DNA of 64,000 nucleotides, from NCBI RefSeq assembly GCF_003583405.1, contig NZ_QXEC01000012.1, positions 62,001 through 126,000 of the forward strand, given 5' to 3'. This stretch comes from Micromonospora radicis (GTDB lineage Bacteria; Actinomycetota; Actinomycetes; Mycobacteriales; Micromonosporaceae). This document shows, in pieces, positions 31,847 through 42,527 of this stretch; positions within the stretch are counted from its first letter, which is position 1, and each line of letters starts with the position of its first letter. A model generated the notes under the pieces. That model was not told where the DNA came from, did no database searches, and saw nothing but the letters and a program-made list of their open reading frames with translations. The position numbers and the translations under genes are program-made.

Positions 31847-33039
31847 AGGACGCCGTTCTCCTTGGCCTTCTCGATGTTCTTCAGGTGCTGGTTGTAGCTC
31901 GGGGTGAAGGCGGAGTTGCCCTCCTTGTCGATGGCCACGAAGAACAGCCAGTCGCCGGTCGGCGGGTCCATCGCACCCTCGAGCGCGTCCCTGCCCGGAT
32001 TGTTGATCGGGGTGGGGACCATGCCCCGCAGCTTGCGGTTGTACGGGTTCTTCGGATTGTCGAGGTCGCTGGCGGTCATCTGGCCGGAGGTCTTGCCCTC
32101 CTGCCCGATCGACTCGAAGTAGTAGTTGACCGTGACGTCCATCTCCAGGCAGCCGCAGTCGAAGGTCCCCGTGTACACCCGGTTGTAGGCGACCCGGGCC
32201 ACCTTGCCGAGATCCTTCTTGGTGCCGGCCTCGGCCTGCGCGAGGGACGCCACGATCAGCGCCTCGTACGGGCTGATCCCGCCGCGTTCCTTCTGCACCC
32301 GGTCGGCGAACTCCAGCTGCCCGGTGACGGTGAGGAAGTGGTCCACCATCTGGCCGAGGATCGTCTCGGCGGTGGCGTTCGGCGGGATCTCGTAGGTGTC
32401 CGGGTAGAGGAAGCCCTCGATGGACTTCTTGGCCTTCTTGCCGTCCTCCCGCTTGAACCACCAGTCCGGTACGCCGAGCTTCTCCGGATCCTTCGCGGCG
32501 GCCTCGAACTCCTTGACCGGGATCTCGGTGTGCTCGCTGAGCAACTTGAAGATGTTCTTGGCGGTGCGCCCCTCGGGGATGGTGACCCCGTTGATGATCC
32601 GGTTCTGCGGGTCGAGCATCGCGGCGAGCGCCAACTCGCCGCTCATCTCCTTGCGCAGCTTGTACGTGCCGGGCTGGATGTTGCGGCTGCGGGAGTTGTC
32701 CTCCGCCGCCTCGATGAACGCCTTGGTGCTCTTGACCACCCCGGCGTCGTAGAGCGCCACCGCCATGTCGGCCAGGAACGCGCCCTGCGGAATCTGGATC
32801 GTCACGTCCTCGGTGCCCGCGCCGTCGAAGTCCGGGGTGACGAAGTAGTTCTGGATCCGGTCGAAGCCGTAGAAGGCCCCACCGCCGATGCCGCCGAGCA
32901 GCACCAGGGCCAGCATCAGGGCCAGCACTGTCTTGCCGCGCCCGCCACCGGAGCGACCGTCCCGGCGGCGGCCCCGGCGATGCTTACCCTTGTCACCCCG
33001 ATCCTGCTCGTCGTGACCGAGGTCCAGATCGTCAAACAT
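31843..33039 (-). CDS. mltG: Endolytic murein transglycosylase MltG
   Basis: Membrane-bound lytic transglycosylase thought to cut nascent glycan strands and end their elongation. 398 residues: acidic and basic cytoplasmic tail (DDLDLGHDEQDRGDKGKHRRG), one transmembrane helix (about 38-60), then a LysM-like and a YceG catalytic domain. The catalytic region reads VASLAQAEAGTKKDLGKVARVAYNR, with the glutamate of QAEAG the presumed acid. Adjacent to ruvX (no gap) and aroE (overlap), the usual actinobacterial trio. Confidence 0.93.
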   Translation of the reverse strand: MFDDLDLGHDEQDRGDKGKHRRGRRRDGRSGGGRGKTVLALMLALVLLGGIGGGAFYGFDRIQNYFVTPDFDGAGTEDVTIQIPQGAFLADMAVALYDAGVVKSTKAFIEAAEDNSRSRNIQPGTYKLRKEMSGELALAAMLDPQNRIINGVTIPEGRTAKNIFKLLSEHTEIPVKEFEAAAKDPEKLGVPDWWFKREDGKKAKKSIEGFLYPDTYEIPPNATAETILGQMVDHFLTVTGQLEFADRVQKERGGISPYEALIVASLAQAEAGTKKDLGKVARVAYNRVYTGTFDCGCLEMDVTVNYYFESIGQEGKTSGQMTASDLDNPKNPYNRKLRGMVPTPINNPGRDALEGAMDPPTGDWLFFVAIDKEGNSAFTPSYNQHLKNIEKAKENGVL

Positions 33040-33498
33040 TTACGTCCGCCTCCGCTGCGCGTCCAGCCAGCTCTGCAGAATCTCCACCGCGGCGGCCTGG
33101 TCGACCACCGCACGTTGCTTCTTCCCCCGGACACCTCGCTCGGCAAGCCTACGACTCGCGACGACCGTGGACATCCTCTCGTCGGTCAGCGTCACCGGAA
33201 CAGGCGCTATCACATCAGCCAGTTGACGAGCGTACGCCTTCGCGTGCTCGGCCGCGGGTCCATGCCGACCGGCGAGGTTGACCGGAAGGCCCACCACCAC
33301 CTCCACCGCCTCGTGCTCGACGACCAGCGCGGCAAGCTCGACCAGATCCGTCGGCACCGCATCTGACCTGGGGTTCTGATCCCGGGCGAGGGTCAGCAGC
33401 GGGGTGGCCAGCACCCCGTGCGGATCGGATCGGGACACCCCGACCCGGACCTGTCCCACGTCCACGCCGAGTCGCACGCCCCGAGACAACTCAGTCAC
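33040..33498 (-). CDS. ruvX: Holliday junction resolvase-like RuvX (YqgF)
   Basis: RNase H-fold nuclease of the YqgF family, implicated in pre-16S rRNA end processing and possibly junction resolution. 152 residues. Acidic residues are in RLGVDVGQVRVGVS, TLTDERMSTV and AVVDQAAAVEIL, the expected three positions. GLPVNLAGR matches the family's GLP motif. Stops one base before mltG starts. A strong terminator separates it from alaS upstream. Confidence 0.9.
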   Translation of the reverse strand: MTELSRGVRLGVDVGQVRVGVSRSDPHGVLATPLLTLARDQNPRSDAVPTDLVELAALVVEHEAVEVVVGLPVNLAGRHGPAAEHAKAYARQLADVIAPVPVTLTDERMSTVVASRRLAERGVRGKKQRAVVDQAAAVEILQSWLDAQRRRT

Positions 33499-33521
33499 TC
33501 CCCGTCACCTCCGCCGATAAA

Positions 33522-33558
33522 CGGGTCAGGGCGGACCGACCCGGTCCGCCCTGACCCG
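33522..33558 (-). terminator. Terminator downstream of alaS
   Basis: 17-bp perfect arms (CGGGTCAGGGCGGACCG and its complement, 33522-33538 and 33542-33558) around an ACC loop, 13 bases beyond the alaS stop on the minus strand. Confidence 0.88.
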
Positions 33559-33571
33559 CCGTACCGATGAC

Positions 33572-36250
33572 TCACGCCTCGGCGACCGCCTTCTCGACCG
33601 TCACCAGCAGCGTCGGCACCTCCGAATCGGGCAGTCCACCGCCCTGGGCGAGATCGGGGCTGCCGCCCCCGCGCCCGGAGAACGCGACCTTGACCAGGTC
33701 GTTCGCCGCCAGGCCGCGGCTGCGGGCCGCCGGGTTGACCGCCACCACCAGGGACGCCTTGCCGTTCGAGCGGGCCGCCACGGCGACCACCCCCGGCCGG
33801 GCCGGGTCGATCCGGCCCCGGATCTCCTGGGCGAGGGTGCGTACGTCGTTGCCGCCGGCCCCCTCGGGCGCCTCGATGCCGACGTAGGCGACCCCGCGCA
33901 CGTCCCTGGCCTGGGCGGCGAACGCCGCCGCGCCACCGAGCACCAGCTGGGCGCGCAGCTTCTCCAGCTCCTTCTCGGCGTCGCGCAGCTGGGTGACCGT
34001 CTGCTCGACCCGGTCGGCGACCTGCTCGGACGGGACGCGGTACAGCTCGGCGAGGCGGGCCACCAGCAGGTGCTCGCGGGCCAGGAAGTTGAACGCGTCC
34101 ATGCCGACCAGCGCCTCGACCCGGCGTACGCCGGACCCGATGGACGACTCGGAGAGGATCTTGACCAGGCCAAGCTGGCCGGAGCGCGACACGTGGGTAC
34201 CGCCGCACAGCTCGCGGGCGTAGTCGCCGACCTCGACCACCCGGACCTGGTCGCCGTACTTCTCGCCGAACAGCGCCATCGCGCCGATCCGCCGCGCCTC
34301 GTCCAGCGAGGTGACGAACGCGTGCACCTCCAGGTCGGCCAGGAGCACCTCGTTGACCTGCTGCTCCACGTCCCGCAGCACGCTCGGCGCCACCCCGGTC
34401 GCGGTGTTGAAGTCGAACCGCAGCCGGCCCGGCGCGTTCAACGAACCGGCCTGGGTGGCGGACTCGCCGAGGAAGTTGCGCATGGTCTGGTGCACCAGGT
34501 GCGTCGCCGTGTGCGACCGGGAGATCGCCCGCCGTCGGCTGGTGTCGATCTCGGCGTAGCCGGCCTCCCCCGCCCGCACCTCGCCCCGGATCACCCGGGC
34601 CCGGTGCACGATCAGCCCCGGCACCGGCTGCTGCACGTCGAGCACCTCGACCTGCCCGCCGCCCACCGTGATCATGCCGTGGTCGGGCTGCTGCCCACCG
34701 CCCTCGGCGTAGAACGGGGTGGTGTCGAGCACCAGCTCGACCAGGTCGCCCTCGACCGCCGCCGCGCGCGGACCGTCGGCGCCGAGCAGCGCGCGGACCG
34801 TCGACTCCCGGCTGACCTCGGTGTAGCCGGTGAAGGTCACCGGACCGCCGGCGTCGAGCACCGACCGGTACGCCGACAGGTCGGTGTGCCCGGTCTTGCG
34901 CGCCTGCGCATCCGCCTTCGCCCGGGCCCGCTGGTCGGCCATCAGCCGGCGGAAGCCCTCCTGGTCGACGTCGAGACCCTGCTCGGCGGCGATCTCCAGG
35001 GTCAGGTCGATCGGGAAGCCGTACGTGTCGTGCAGCTGGAACGCCTTGTCGCCGGTGAGCGCCCGGCCGCCCGCGGTGCGGGTCTCGGCGATCGCGGTGT
35101 CCAGGATCGTGGTACCGGCGCGCAGCGTCGCCAGGAAGGCGTCCTCCTCCGCGTACGCGTACGCGGAGATCCGCTCGAAGTCGGCGGCCAGCTCCGGGTA
35201 CGACGGCGCCATGCAGTCCCGGGCCACCGGCAGCAGCTCGGGCAGCGCCCGCTCCTGCCAGCCGAGCAGCCGCACGGACCGGATCGCCCGCCGCATGATC
35301 CGCCGCAGCACGTAGCCCCGGCCCTCGTTGCTCGGGGTCACCCCGTCGCCGATCAGCATCAGCGCGGTCCGCACGTGGTCGGCGATCACCCGCAGCCGGA
35401 CGTCGTCCGGGTGCGACTGGTTGGCCGCGTGCCCGGAGTGCGCGCCGTACCGCTTGCCGGTCAGCTCGGCCGCCCGGTCCAGGATCGGCCGCACCTCGTC
35501 GATCTCGTACAGGTTGTCGACGCCCTGCAGGATGGAGGCCATCCGCTCCAGGCCCATGCCGGTGTCGATGTTCTTCTTCGGCAGCTCGCCGACGATCCGG
35601 AACTCCTCCTTGCTCCGGACGTCCGCGATCTCGTACTGCATGAAGACGAGGTTCCAGAACTCCAGGTAGCGGTCCTCGTCGACCTCCGGGCCGCCCTCGG
35701 CGCCGTACTCCGGGCCCCGGTCGTAGTACAGCTCGGAGCACGGGCCCGCCGGACCGGGGATGCCCATCGACCAGAAGTTGTCCTTCTTGCCCCGGCGCAC
35801 GATCCGCTCGGCCGGCACTCCGGTACGCAGCCAGAGGTCGTACGCCTCGTCGTCGTCGAGGTAGACCGTGGCCCAGATCCGCTCCGGGTCCAACCCGAAC
35901 CCGCCCTGATCGACCGGTTTGGTGGACAGCTCCCAGGCGAGCGGGATCGCCCCGGCCTTGAAGTAGTCACCGAAGGAGAAGTTGCCGTTCATCTGGAAGA
36001 ACGTGCCGTGCCGGCTGGTCTTGCCGACCTCGTCGATGTCCGGCGTGCGGATGCACTTCTGCACACTGACCGCACGCGGGAACGGCGGGGACTGCTGACC
36101 CAGGAAGTAGGGGACGAACTGCACCATGCCGGCGTTGACGAACAGCAGGTTCGGATCGCTGATGGCGGGCAGCGGAGCGGACGGCACCACGGCGTGCCCG
36201 TTCGCCTCGAAGTGGGCGAGATACCGCCGCTTGATCTCCGCCGTCTTCAT
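33572..36250 (-). CDS. alaS: Alanyl-tRNA synthetase
   Basis: Class II synthetase charging tRNA-Ala, with a linked editing domain for mischarged Ser and Gly. 892 residues: catalytic domain starting [25 protein letters not shown], editing domain with zinc-binding HTATHL and CGGTHV, and a C-terminal oligomerisation/C-Ala domain with a coiled coil ([16 protein letters not shown]). Start ATG overlaps the stop of the upstream small membrane protein by four bases. The rarA / small membrane genes / alaS / ruvX order is typical for actinobacteria. Confidence 0.97.
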   Translation of the reverse strand: MKTAEIKRRYLAHFEANGHAVVPSAPLPAISDPNLLFVNAGMVQFVPYFLGQQSPPFPRAVSVQKCIRTPDIDEVGKTSRHGTFFQMNGNFSFGDYFKAGAIPLAWELSTKPVDQGGFGLDPERIWATVYLDDDEAYDLWLRTGVPAERIVRRGKKDNFWSMGIPGPAGPCSELYYDRGPEYGAEGGPEVDEDRYLEFWNLVFMQYEIADVRSKEEFRIVGELPKKNIDTGMGLERMASILQGVDNLYEIDEVRPILDRAAELTGKRYGAHSGHAANQSHPDDVRLRVIADHVRTALMLIGDGVTPSNEGRGYVLRRIMRRAIRSVRLLGWQERALPELLPVARDCMAPSYPELAADFERISAYAYAEEDAFLATLRAGTTILDTAIAETRTAGGRALTGDKAFQLHDTYGFPIDLTLEIAAEQGLDVDQEGFRRLMADQRARAKADAQARKTGHTDLSAYRSVLDAGGPVTFTGYTEVSRESTVRALLGADGPRAAAVEGDLVELVLDTTPFYAEGGGQQPDHGMITVGGGQVEVLDVQQPVPGLIVHRARVIRGEVRAGEAGYAEIDTSRRRAISRSHTATHLVHQTMRNFLGESATQAGSLNAPGRLRFDFNTATGVAPSVLRDVEQQVNEVLLADLEVHAFVTSLDEARRIGAMALFGEKYGDQVRVVEVGDYARELCGGTHVSRSGQLGLVKILSESSIGSGVRRVEALVGMDAFNFLAREHLLVARLAELYRVPSEQVADRVEQTVTQLRDAEKELEKLRAQLVLGGAAAFAAQARDVRGVAYVGIEAPEGAGGNDVRTLAQEIRGRIDPARPGVVAVAARSNGKASLVVAVNPAARSRGLAANDLVKVAFSGRGGGSPDLAQGGGLPDSEVPTLLVTVEKAVAEA

Positions 36251-36552
36251 CGCTGGTGTTCCTCCGGAAAGATTTCTCGATCGCCCAACCGCGGGTCCTC
36301 CCGCAGCTCGGCGAACTGGTCGTCGAACGCCTCGCCCTGGGCGAACGCCTCGTGGATCTCCTGCTCCCGCTCCGCCATCCCGGCGCGTACGTCCGCGACG
36401 AAGCTACGCAACTCCTCCACCAGGCCGCCAGCGGATTGTGACAGGTTGTCGGCGATGCCGGCCGGGGTGTACGCGTGCGCGGCCCGGGTCGCCTTGCGGA
36501 CCACCACCACGCCGACGGCCAGCCCGATGCCCAGCCAGAACAGACGCCTCAT
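36247..36552 (-). CDS. Small single-pass membrane protein (DUF6167-like)
   Basis: 101 residues: one N-terminal transmembrane helix ([18 protein letters not shown]), then a soluble, mostly helical acidic part ([24 protein letters not shown]). ATG at 36552 follows GGGAGG. Its stop overlaps the alaS start. A protein like this regularly accompanies alaS in actinobacteria, but its role is not known to me. Confidence 0.82.
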   Translation of the reverse strand: MRRLFWLGIGLAVGVVVVRKATRAAHAYTPAGIADNLSQSAGGLVEELRSFVADVRAGMAEREQEIHEAFAQGEAFDDQFAELREDPRLGDREIFPEEHQR

Positions 36553-36577
36553 GCTCGTACCTCCCCGACCCGACCGG

Positions 36578-37039
36578 TCAGCGGCTCTCGCGCCGGGCGG
36601 CGCGCCGCTGGGCCTTGATGCTGTCCCGGACCTCGCGCTCGGTCTCCGCGTGCCGGCGGGCGGCGGCGGCCTTGCGTACCCCATAACCGAACGCGGCCAC
36701 CTTGACCAGCGGGTTGGCTGCCGCGGCGGAGACGACGGTGACCAGGTTGGCGACGTTCGCGCTGATGTTCTGCGCGTGGCTGGTCATGTTGTCGACCTTG
36801 GCCAGTTGCAGGTTCACCCCGTCGAGCGAGGTCTGCACCTGCTCCAGGGTCACGTTCACGTTGCGGACCGTGGTGTTGACATCGCCGAGCAGCGGGCCGG
36901 TCCGGTCGTTGAGGTCGTTGATCATCCGAGTGGTGGCGTCCACGGTGTGCCGCAGCCGCAGGATGGGCAGCGTCAGGATCAACACCAGCATCGCGAACGC
37001 GATCGCCGCGATCAACGCCGCGACCTCCAAAATGCCCAC
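36578..37039 (-). CDS. DUF948 family membrane protein
   Basis: 153 residues. One N-terminal transmembrane helix (LEVAALIAAIAFAMLVLILTLPIL), then a long helical coiled-coil-like segment (TTRMINDLNDRTGPLLGDVNTTV...), the DUF948/YtxG pattern. GTG at 37039 was chosen because GAGGAGG lies six bases before. Precedes the small membrane protein by 25 bp and is likely cotranscribed with alaS. Function unknown; related proteins in Firmicutes are stress-associated. Confidence 0.85.
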   Translation of the reverse strand: MGILEVAALIAAIAFAMLVLILTLPILRLRHTVDATTRMINDLNDRTGPLLGDVNTTVRNVNVTLEQVQTSLDGVNLQLAKVDNMTSHAQNISANVANLVTVVSAAAANPLVKVAAFGYGVRKAAAARRHAETEREVRDSIKAQRRAARRESR

Positions 37040-37059
37040 GCCTGTCCTCCTCAGCAAGT

Positions 37060-37086
37060 GGCTCGGGGCGGCAATCTCCCCGAGCC
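37060..37086. promoter_or_regulatory. Leader hairpin upstream of the DUF948 gene
   Basis: GGCTCGGGG / CCCCGAGCC, perfect 9-bp arms around a 9-base loop, 20 bases before the DUF948 start. It could be an RNA hairpin near the ribosome site or part of a double terminator with the next element. Confidence 0.4.
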
Positions 37087-37116
37087 GCACGACCGTCTCG
37101 CCCACACCGCCGCCCG

Positions 37117-37142
37117 GCTGCCCGCCGAGGTCGGCGGGCAGC
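37117..37142 (-). terminator. Probable terminator of the proline-rich protein gene
   Basis: GCTGCCCGCCGA / TCGGCGGGCAGC, perfect 12-bp arms (central bases GG), 48 bp beyond the stop on the minus strand. Confidence 0.7.
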
Positions 37143-37189
37143 ACACGGGCCGCCAGAACCAGACCCTACCGTCCGTGATGACGATCGGC

Positions 37190-40100
37190 TCAGGACGGTG
37201 GTGACGTAGTCAACTCGCCCAACGGGTCGTCTCCCACCGTCGGGTAGGGGTCCACACCGGTCAGTGACGGGTCGGTGCTCGGCTGGGGCCGGGTCCGTTC
37301 GTCGTCGATCGCGTTGCGCACCTTCACCGACACCAACGATCCGGAGCACTCCTCGGCCTCGGTCGACTCGTCGGGAGACGGCACGATCACCGGTTCACCG
37401 TCCACCGGCGGCGGTACGCAGGTGGGTGCCCGGACCCAGAGGTCGAGGGTCAACTCGTCCAGCCGCCAGCAGGTGTAGCTGCCCTTCTCCTCCTGCTCGG
37501 GGCAGAAGCTCGGCTTCCAGGGCTGCCAGCCGTCCTCACGCAGTGCCGCCTGGTACGCCTCGGCGGTCTCCTCCGGTGCCCGTTCGGAGTTCACGGTCCG
37601 CTCCCGCAGGCGGCAGTCGAGCAGACACCAGTAGCTGCCGGTGACGTCGTCGACCGGGTCGACCGCCGCCCAGGCCGGCACGTCCAACTCGTCCAACGAG
37701 GCGAAGGCCGGATCCCGGGCCTCCGCCCGCAGCCCGAAGAACGCCGGCAACAGGCCGAGCAGCAGTACGCACACCGCGGCCAGGATGCCCGCCCGCAGCC
37801 GCTGGTTGCCGCCACCCTGACGGCGCGTCTCGGTGCCGGCGTCGTCGTCGTCGAACCGGTCGACACTCCCGCGCCCCGCTTCCACGGGCTGCCTTACGGC
37901 CGGCTCGGTGCCCGGTCGCGGCCCGGCCGGGTCGACGGGTGCGACCGCGGCGGCGGCCCGGGCCACCGGCGGCGGCCCCTCACCGGCCCGCGGCAACGGC
38001 CCGCCGGCCCGCGGCGCCCCGTCCCCGACCCGCGGCGCCCCGTCCCCGGCCCGCGGCGGCCCGTCAACGGCACGCGGCAGCGCCGGTACCGGTGGGATCC
38101 CGGTGGGTTCCGGGCGGGCCGGATTGCGGTGCGGCGGGGCGGCCCGGCCTGCCAGCCGGTCCTCAGGTCGGGGGGCGGCGGCCCGGGCCACAGCCGGCGA
38201 GCCGGGTGGTCCGGCGCGGTCCGCGCCGGTACGGACCGGGCCGCCCGGCGCCGGCCCCGCAGGCGGTACGGCGCCCGATCGAGGCGGGCCGACCGCAGGT
38301 CGTGCCGGGGCGGAGTCGGGGCGGGTCGGATCGGCCTCGGGGCGGGCTGCCCCCCGGACCGGGCCGGGGGGGCCGCCACCCGGGCGGCCCGGGCCGGCCG
38401 GTGGACCGTCGGGCCGGACCGGGCCGGCATTCGCCCCGTCGGGCCGCACCGCACCACGGGCCGGTCCGGCCGGCGCGCCGTCGGGGCGCGCCCTGCCTGC
38501 CGGCGCCCCCTCTGGACGGACCGCTGGGTGCGGTGGTGGTGTCGGGTTGCCATCCGGGTGGGCGGGGGTCCTGGTGCGGGCAGCCGGCGGTCCGGCGGCG
38601 CCCTCCGCGTCCCGGCGTTCCCCGACCGGCGGCATACCGGTCGCCTGGGGGCCACCGGAGTGCCTCGCCGGGGCGTCCGGTGCCGGGCCGCGCCGATTGA
38701 TCGTGGGCAGCGCCGGATCGGTGTGGTGGGCGCGGCCCGCCTGCCGCAGCCAGTCGGCCGGCCGCGGTGGCCGGCCGGCCCGGCCGTCACCGGGCCGCGC
38801 GTCACCGGGCCGCGGGTCACCGGGCCGCGGGGCGAGGTCACCGGTTGCCGTACCGGATTCGGGGTCCGGTCCCGCGTCGGCCGCCCGGCGGCCCCGAGCC
38901 CGCGGCTCCTCCGCGTCGCCCGAGCGGCGGCCCCGGACCGGGGCGTCCGTCGCCCCGGTCGGCCGGCCGTCGCGCACCGCCGCGTCCCGCGGGGCGGCCG
39001 CAGGGCGGCCGGGAGGCGGCTCGGCAACCACCCGGCGGTCGGTGGCCGGCGGAACCGGTCCGTCCGCACCGGCGCGGCGGCCCCGTGGCACGATCTCGCC
39101 GACCGAGAGACCTCCGGTGGTGCCGGACGGCACACCGGGAACCGGTGGGGCGTTGCCGGACAGCGGTACCACCGGCTGCTCGCCGTCGGGTTCGGCGGCG
39201 CGGCGCCGCCCGGCCCGTCGACCGCCCGCCGGTGCACCGGACGGGCTTGCGGGGACCGGTGATTCCGGCGCCGGGCGACCCGGACCGTACCCGGTCGGGT
39301 GCTGGTGCGGGTCGGGCTCGACCGCCGCCCGGCGACCGCGCGGACCTGCCGGTGCACCCGTTCGACCGCTCGACCGTGGACCGCCGTCGGCCTCCGACGG
39401 TGCCGGGCCGAGGGTGCCCTCGACGTTGTCGGGCGCCGCCCGACGGGGGCCTGCGGGGGCGCCATCGGGCCGGCCCGGGGACCGACGGGGCGCGGGTGGA
39501 CCGGAGACCGGACCGACGGGCGCGCCGGACACCGGACCGACCGGAGCACCGGACACCGGGCCAGGCAACGAACCGGTGGTGGGGCCGGCCGCCCGGCCGG
39601 ACAGTGGACCGGACGGCGGGCCGGTCATCGGCTCGGCAGGCGAACCGGCGCGCGGGCGCCGACCGGGCGGCGCGGCTTCCGGGTGCGGCCACGCGTCAGC
39701 TGGTGGGTTCGGGGTGCCCCCCTCCCGGCGTCCGGCCGGTGCGGAACCGGTGGCCGGCGCACCGGGGTACGGCACCGGCGGCCGCTGGCCGGCGGCGGGA
39801 GGACGGGGGCCGGCGGCCGGGGGACGAGGGCCGGCGGCCGGGGGACGAGGGCCGGCGGCCGGGGGACGGGGGCCGTCCGTGGGTGGCGCGGGCATCCCGG
39901 CCGGCGGTCCCGCGACCGGTGCGGCCCCGGCGCTCGGCCGCGGCCCGTCGGCTGGCGTCGCCTCGCCGGCCGGGCGCGCGGCCGGGGCGCCCGGCCAGGG
40001 GCCGTCGACCGGGCGGGCGCGAGGCGGCTCGGCGCTGCCCCGGCGTGGCGGGGCGGCCGGAGCAGGCCCGGCACCCGGCGGCACGGGACGACCAGCCGGA

Positions 40101-40537
40101 CCCGGCTGCCCCGGCTGTCCGGGCTGGTTCGTCGGTCTCGGCGGACCGGGTGGGCCGGCCGGACCTGCGGGGCCGGCGGGAGCGTGGGCGCGTCCCCCCG
40201 GCGCGGGGGGCGGGACGGGGCCACCCGAAGGCGGTGCCGGGCGCACCGACGGAACCGGGCCAGGGCGGCCGGGCGGAACCTGACCGGCCCGGTCCGGTCC
40301 GGGTGGCGCCGCCGGGCCTCGCCGGGCGGCGGTGGGCTCGTCCGGCGCCGGTGGGGCACCGTCGGGGCCCAACTGACCGCGCTGCTGCTTGGCCGAGCGC
40401 AGGTCGTCGATCCAGCCGAAGTCCTCACCGGCCGCCGGTTCCTCCGCGGCGGCCTCGGACCTGCCCCGGCCCCAGCGGCGGCCCTTGCGCCGCTCGTCCG
40501 GACCGTCCTCCGGTCGTTCGGAACCAGGGGATTTCAC
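37190..40537 (-). CDS. Giant proline-rich single-pass membrane protein
   Basis: 1115 residues. A short N-terminus ([19 protein letters not shown]) leads into roughly 850 residues of P/G/A/R/D-rich sequence with no predicted fold, including a PRPPAAG tandem array and SGAPVGPV repeats. One transmembrane helix (about 917-936, [20 protein letters not shown]) follows, then a 180-residue extracellular domain with six cysteines (WCLLDC, FCPE, TCW, PTC, EEC) that could form three disulfides. The disordered part would be cytoplasmic. I do not recognise a function. The stop of the gene is followed by a terminator; the start overlaps the rarA stop by four bases, so it is probably cotranscribed with rarA. 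Confidence 0.8.
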   Translation of the reverse strand: MKSPGSERPEDGPDERRKGRRWGRGRSEAAAEEPAAGEDFGWIDDLRSAKQQRGQLGPDGAPPAPDEPTAARRGPAAPPGPDRAGQVPPGRPGPVPSVRPAPPSGGPVPPPAPGGRAHAPAGPAGPAGPPGPPRPTNQPGQPGQPGPAGRPVPPGAGPAPAAPPRRGSAEPPRARPVDGPWPGAPAARPAGEATPADGPRPSAGAAPVAGPPAGMPAPPTDGPRPPAAGPRPPAAGPRPPAAGPRPPAAGQRPPVPYPGAPATGSAPAGRREGGTPNPPADAWPHPEAAPPGRRPRAGSPAEPMTGPPSGPLSGRAAGPTTGSLPGPVSGAPVGPVSGAPVGPVSGPPAPRRSPGRPDGAPAGPRRAAPDNVEGTLGPAPSEADGGPRSSGRTGAPAGPRGRRAAVEPDPHQHPTGYGPGRPAPESPVPASPSGAPAGGRRAGRRRAAEPDGEQPVVPLSGNAPPVPGVPSGTTGGLSVGEIVPRGRRAGADGPVPPATDRRVVAEPPPGRPAAAPRDAAVRDGRPTGATDAPVRGRRSGDAEEPRARGRRAADAGPDPESGTATGDLAPRPGDPRPGDARPGDGRAGRPPRPADWLRQAGRAHHTDPALPTINRRGPAPDAPARHSGGPQATGMPPVGERRDAEGAAGPPAARTRTPAHPDGNPTPPPHPAVRPEGAPAGRARPDGAPAGPARGAVRPDGANAGPVRPDGPPAGPGRPGGGPPGPVRGAARPEADPTRPDSAPARPAVGPPRSGAVPPAGPAPGGPVRTGADRAGPPGSPAVARAAAPRPEDRLAGRAAPPHRNPARPEPTGIPPVPALPRAVDGPPRAGDGAPRVGDGAPRAGGPLPRAGEGPPPVARAAAAVAPVDPAGPRPGTEPAVRQPVEAGRGSVDRFDDDDAGTETRRQGGGNQRLRAGILAAVCVLLLGLLPAFFGLRAEARDPAFASLDELDVPAWAAVDPVDDVTGSYWCLLDCRLRERTVNSERAPEETAEAYQAALREDGWQPWKPSFCPEQEEKGSYTCWRLDELTLDLWVRAPTCVPPPVDGEPVIVPSPDESTEAEECSGSLVSVKVRNAIDDERTRPQPSTDPSLTGVDPYPTVGDDPLGELTTSPPS
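39785..39875 (-). repeat. 21-bp tandem repeat encoding PRPPAAG
   Basis: Units at 39801-39821, 39822-39842 and 39843-39863 are nearly identical 21-bp copies with partial copies on both sides. They encode PRPPAAG four times within the proline-rich protein. The period is a multiple of three, so copy-number change keeps the frame. Confidence 0.9.
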
Positions 40538-42054
40538 TGTTGACCCTTCCCGTCTGCGTGGTCGCCGACCTCGTCCGCCGTCTCGGCGTCAGTGGCCGCC
40601 CGCTGGCCGCCGTCGCCACCGGGGGGTGTCGCCGCGGCCCGGTCACCCGTCGTCGGTGTCTCCGGGCGCGCCGGGGCGGACTGCCCACGGACGATCCGGC
40701 GCAGCAACGGCAGCCGGGTGGCCACCGATCGTTCCGCGCCGTGCTGGCTCGGCCGGTAGTAGTCGACGCCGATCAGTTCGTCCGGCACGTACTGCTGGCT
40801 GACCACACCTCGTTGGTCGTCGTGCGGATAGCGGTAACCGGTGCCGTGGCCGAGGCCACGCGCACCGGCGTAGTGCGCGTCGCGCAGACCACGCGGTACC
40901 GGGCCACCGCGACCGGCCCGTACGTCGGCGATGGCCGCGCCGATCGCGGCGGTGGCCGAGTTCGACTTGGGTGCGGTCGCCAGGTGGATCACCGCCTGGG
41001 CGAGGTTGAGCTGGGCCTCGGGCAGACCGACGTACTCCACCGCGTGCGCCGCGGCGGTGGCCACGCCGAGCGCGCCGGGGTCGGCCATGCCGACGTCCTC
41101 GCTGGCGAAGATAACCAGTCGACGGGCGATGAACCGGGCATCTTCTCCCGCCACCAGCATCCGGGCCAGCCAGTGCAGCGCCGCGTCCACGTCCGAGCCC
41201 CGCATGCTCTTGATGAACGCGCTGGTCACGTCGTAGTGGGCGTCGCCGGCACGGTCGTAGCGGACGGCCGCCGTGTCCACCGCCCGCTCCGCGGTCGCCA
41301 GGTCGATCCGCCCGCTGCCGAGGGCGGTGGCCGAGCCGGCCGCCGCCTCCAGGGCGGTGAGCGCCTTGCGGACGTCACCACCGGCCAGTCGTACGAGGTG
41401 ATCCTCGGCCTCGGTGTCCAGGGTGAGCGCCCCGGCCAGCCCCCGCTCGTCGGTCATCGCGCGCCGCAGCAGGCCGCGGACGGCCGCGTCGTCGAGCGGG
41501 TGCAGGGTGAGCAGTACGCACCGGGACAGCAGCGGGGAGATGACCGAGAAGTACGGGTTCTCCGTGGTGGCCGCGAGCAGCGTGACGGTGCGGTCCTCGA
41601 CCGCGGCGAGCAGGGAGTCCTGCTGGGTCTTGCTGAACCGGTGCACCTCGTCGATGAAGAGCACGGTCGGCGGACCACCCGACCGGCGTTGCCGCCGGGC
41701 GGTGTCGATCACCGCTCGGACGTCCTTCACCCCCGCCGACAGTGCCGACATGGCGACGAACCGCCGGTCGGTGGCCGCGGCGACCAGATGGGCGATGGTG
41801 GTCTTGCCGCTGCCGGGCGGCCCCCAGAGGATGACCGACATCGGCGCGGCACCGATGACCAGTTGCCGCAACGGCGCCCCGGGGGCGAGCAGGTGGCCCT
41901 GCCCCACCAGTTCGTCGAGGCTCGCCGGGCGCATCCGGACCGGCAGCGGCGCGTCCGGACCGGCCGGAGTGAAGCCGCCGACGCCACTGGAACCCGTTAC
42001 CGCACCTACTGCTGCGGCGGGTTCACCCAGGGTGAAGAGCGTCTCGGACTCCAT
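40534..42054 (-). CDS. rarA: Replication-associated recombination protein RarA (MgsA)
   Basis: AAA+ ATPase related to clamp loaders and RuvB that acts at stalled replication forks. 506 residues. Walker A is [14 protein letters not shown], Walker [12 protein letters not shown], sensor ATTENPYF, and the C-terminal tetramerisation region includes [20 protein letters not shown] and [20 protein letters not shown] 42054 lies directly after an in-frame GTG that could also serve. The C-terminal 60 residues beyond [20 protein letters not shown] are low-complexity and extend past the usual family end. Confidence 0.94.
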   Translation of the reverse strand: MESETLFTLGEPAAAVGAVTGSSGVGGFTPAGPDAPLPVRMRPASLDELVGQGHLLAPGAPLRQLVIGAAPMSVILWGPPGSGKTTIAHLVAAATDRRFVAMSALSAGVKDVRAVIDTARRQRRSGGPPTVLFIDEVHRFSKTQQDSLLAAVEDRTVTLLAATTENPYFSVISPLLSRCVLLTLHPLDDAAVRGLLRRAMTDERGLAGALTLDTEAEDHLVRLAGGDVRKALTALEAAAGSATALGSGRIDLATAERAVDTAAVRYDRAGDAHYDVTSAFIKSMRGSDVDAALHWLARMLVAGEDARFIARRLVIFASEDVGMADPGALGVATAAAHAVEYVGLPEAQLNLAQAVIHLATAPKSNSATAAIGAAIADVRAGRGGPVPRGLRDAHYAGARGLGHGTGYRYPHDDQRGVVSQQYVPDELIGVDYYRPSQHGAERSVATRLPLLRRIVRGQSAPARPETPTTGDRAAATPPGGDGGQRAATDAETADEVGDHADGKGQQ

Positions 42055-42129
42055 CACGAGAACAGTACCGGGCTCGACCGACCACGCCGGAATCGCGCCG
42101 CCGACCGCGCCCGGTCTGATCCTTCTCGG

Positions 42130-42330
42130 TCAGCCGCGCCCCGGGCGACGGCCCCGGTACCAGCGGCCACCACCACGCCGGCCGACCCCGGCCAGGTGCA
42201 GCGAGAGCAGCAGCAGACCGATCAGCACCAAGGTGTTCCAGCTGAACAGGTCCGGCGCGCCGAGCCGGGTGTCCAGCAGGTCGAGCAGCAACGCGAAGCC
42301 GAAGACCACGGCGGCGGCGATGGCGAGCAT
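42130..42330 (-). CDS. Small two-helix membrane protein
   Basis: 66 residues: two hydrophobic helices (MLAIAAAVVFGFALLLDLLD and TLVLIGLLLLSLHLAGV) and an Arg/Gly-rich C-terminus. ATG 42330 follows CCGGAGG at six bases, which supports a real gene. Unrecognised function. It lies 75 bp before rarA on the same strand and may share a transcript. Confidence 0.7.
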   Translation of the reverse strand: MLAIAAAVVFGFALLLDLLDTRLGAPDLFSWNTLVLIGLLLLSLHLAGVGRRGGGRWYRGRRPGRG

Positions 42331-42527
42331 GGGGTTCCTCCGGTGGGGGTTCCAGTAGGTCGGCGCGGGATGTACCCGATCGGTCGGCCCGCCAATCTCC
42401 ACCCTGGAACTTCGTCCCCGGCGGATCCCGGCCGGCGGGCGCCCCTCGGACGGGCCGGTCCGTACCAGGGGCGGCTGCGGGAAGGCGGGTGGGCGGGATG
42501 GGTCGGGGGCTCGATTAGGGTGGCGTC

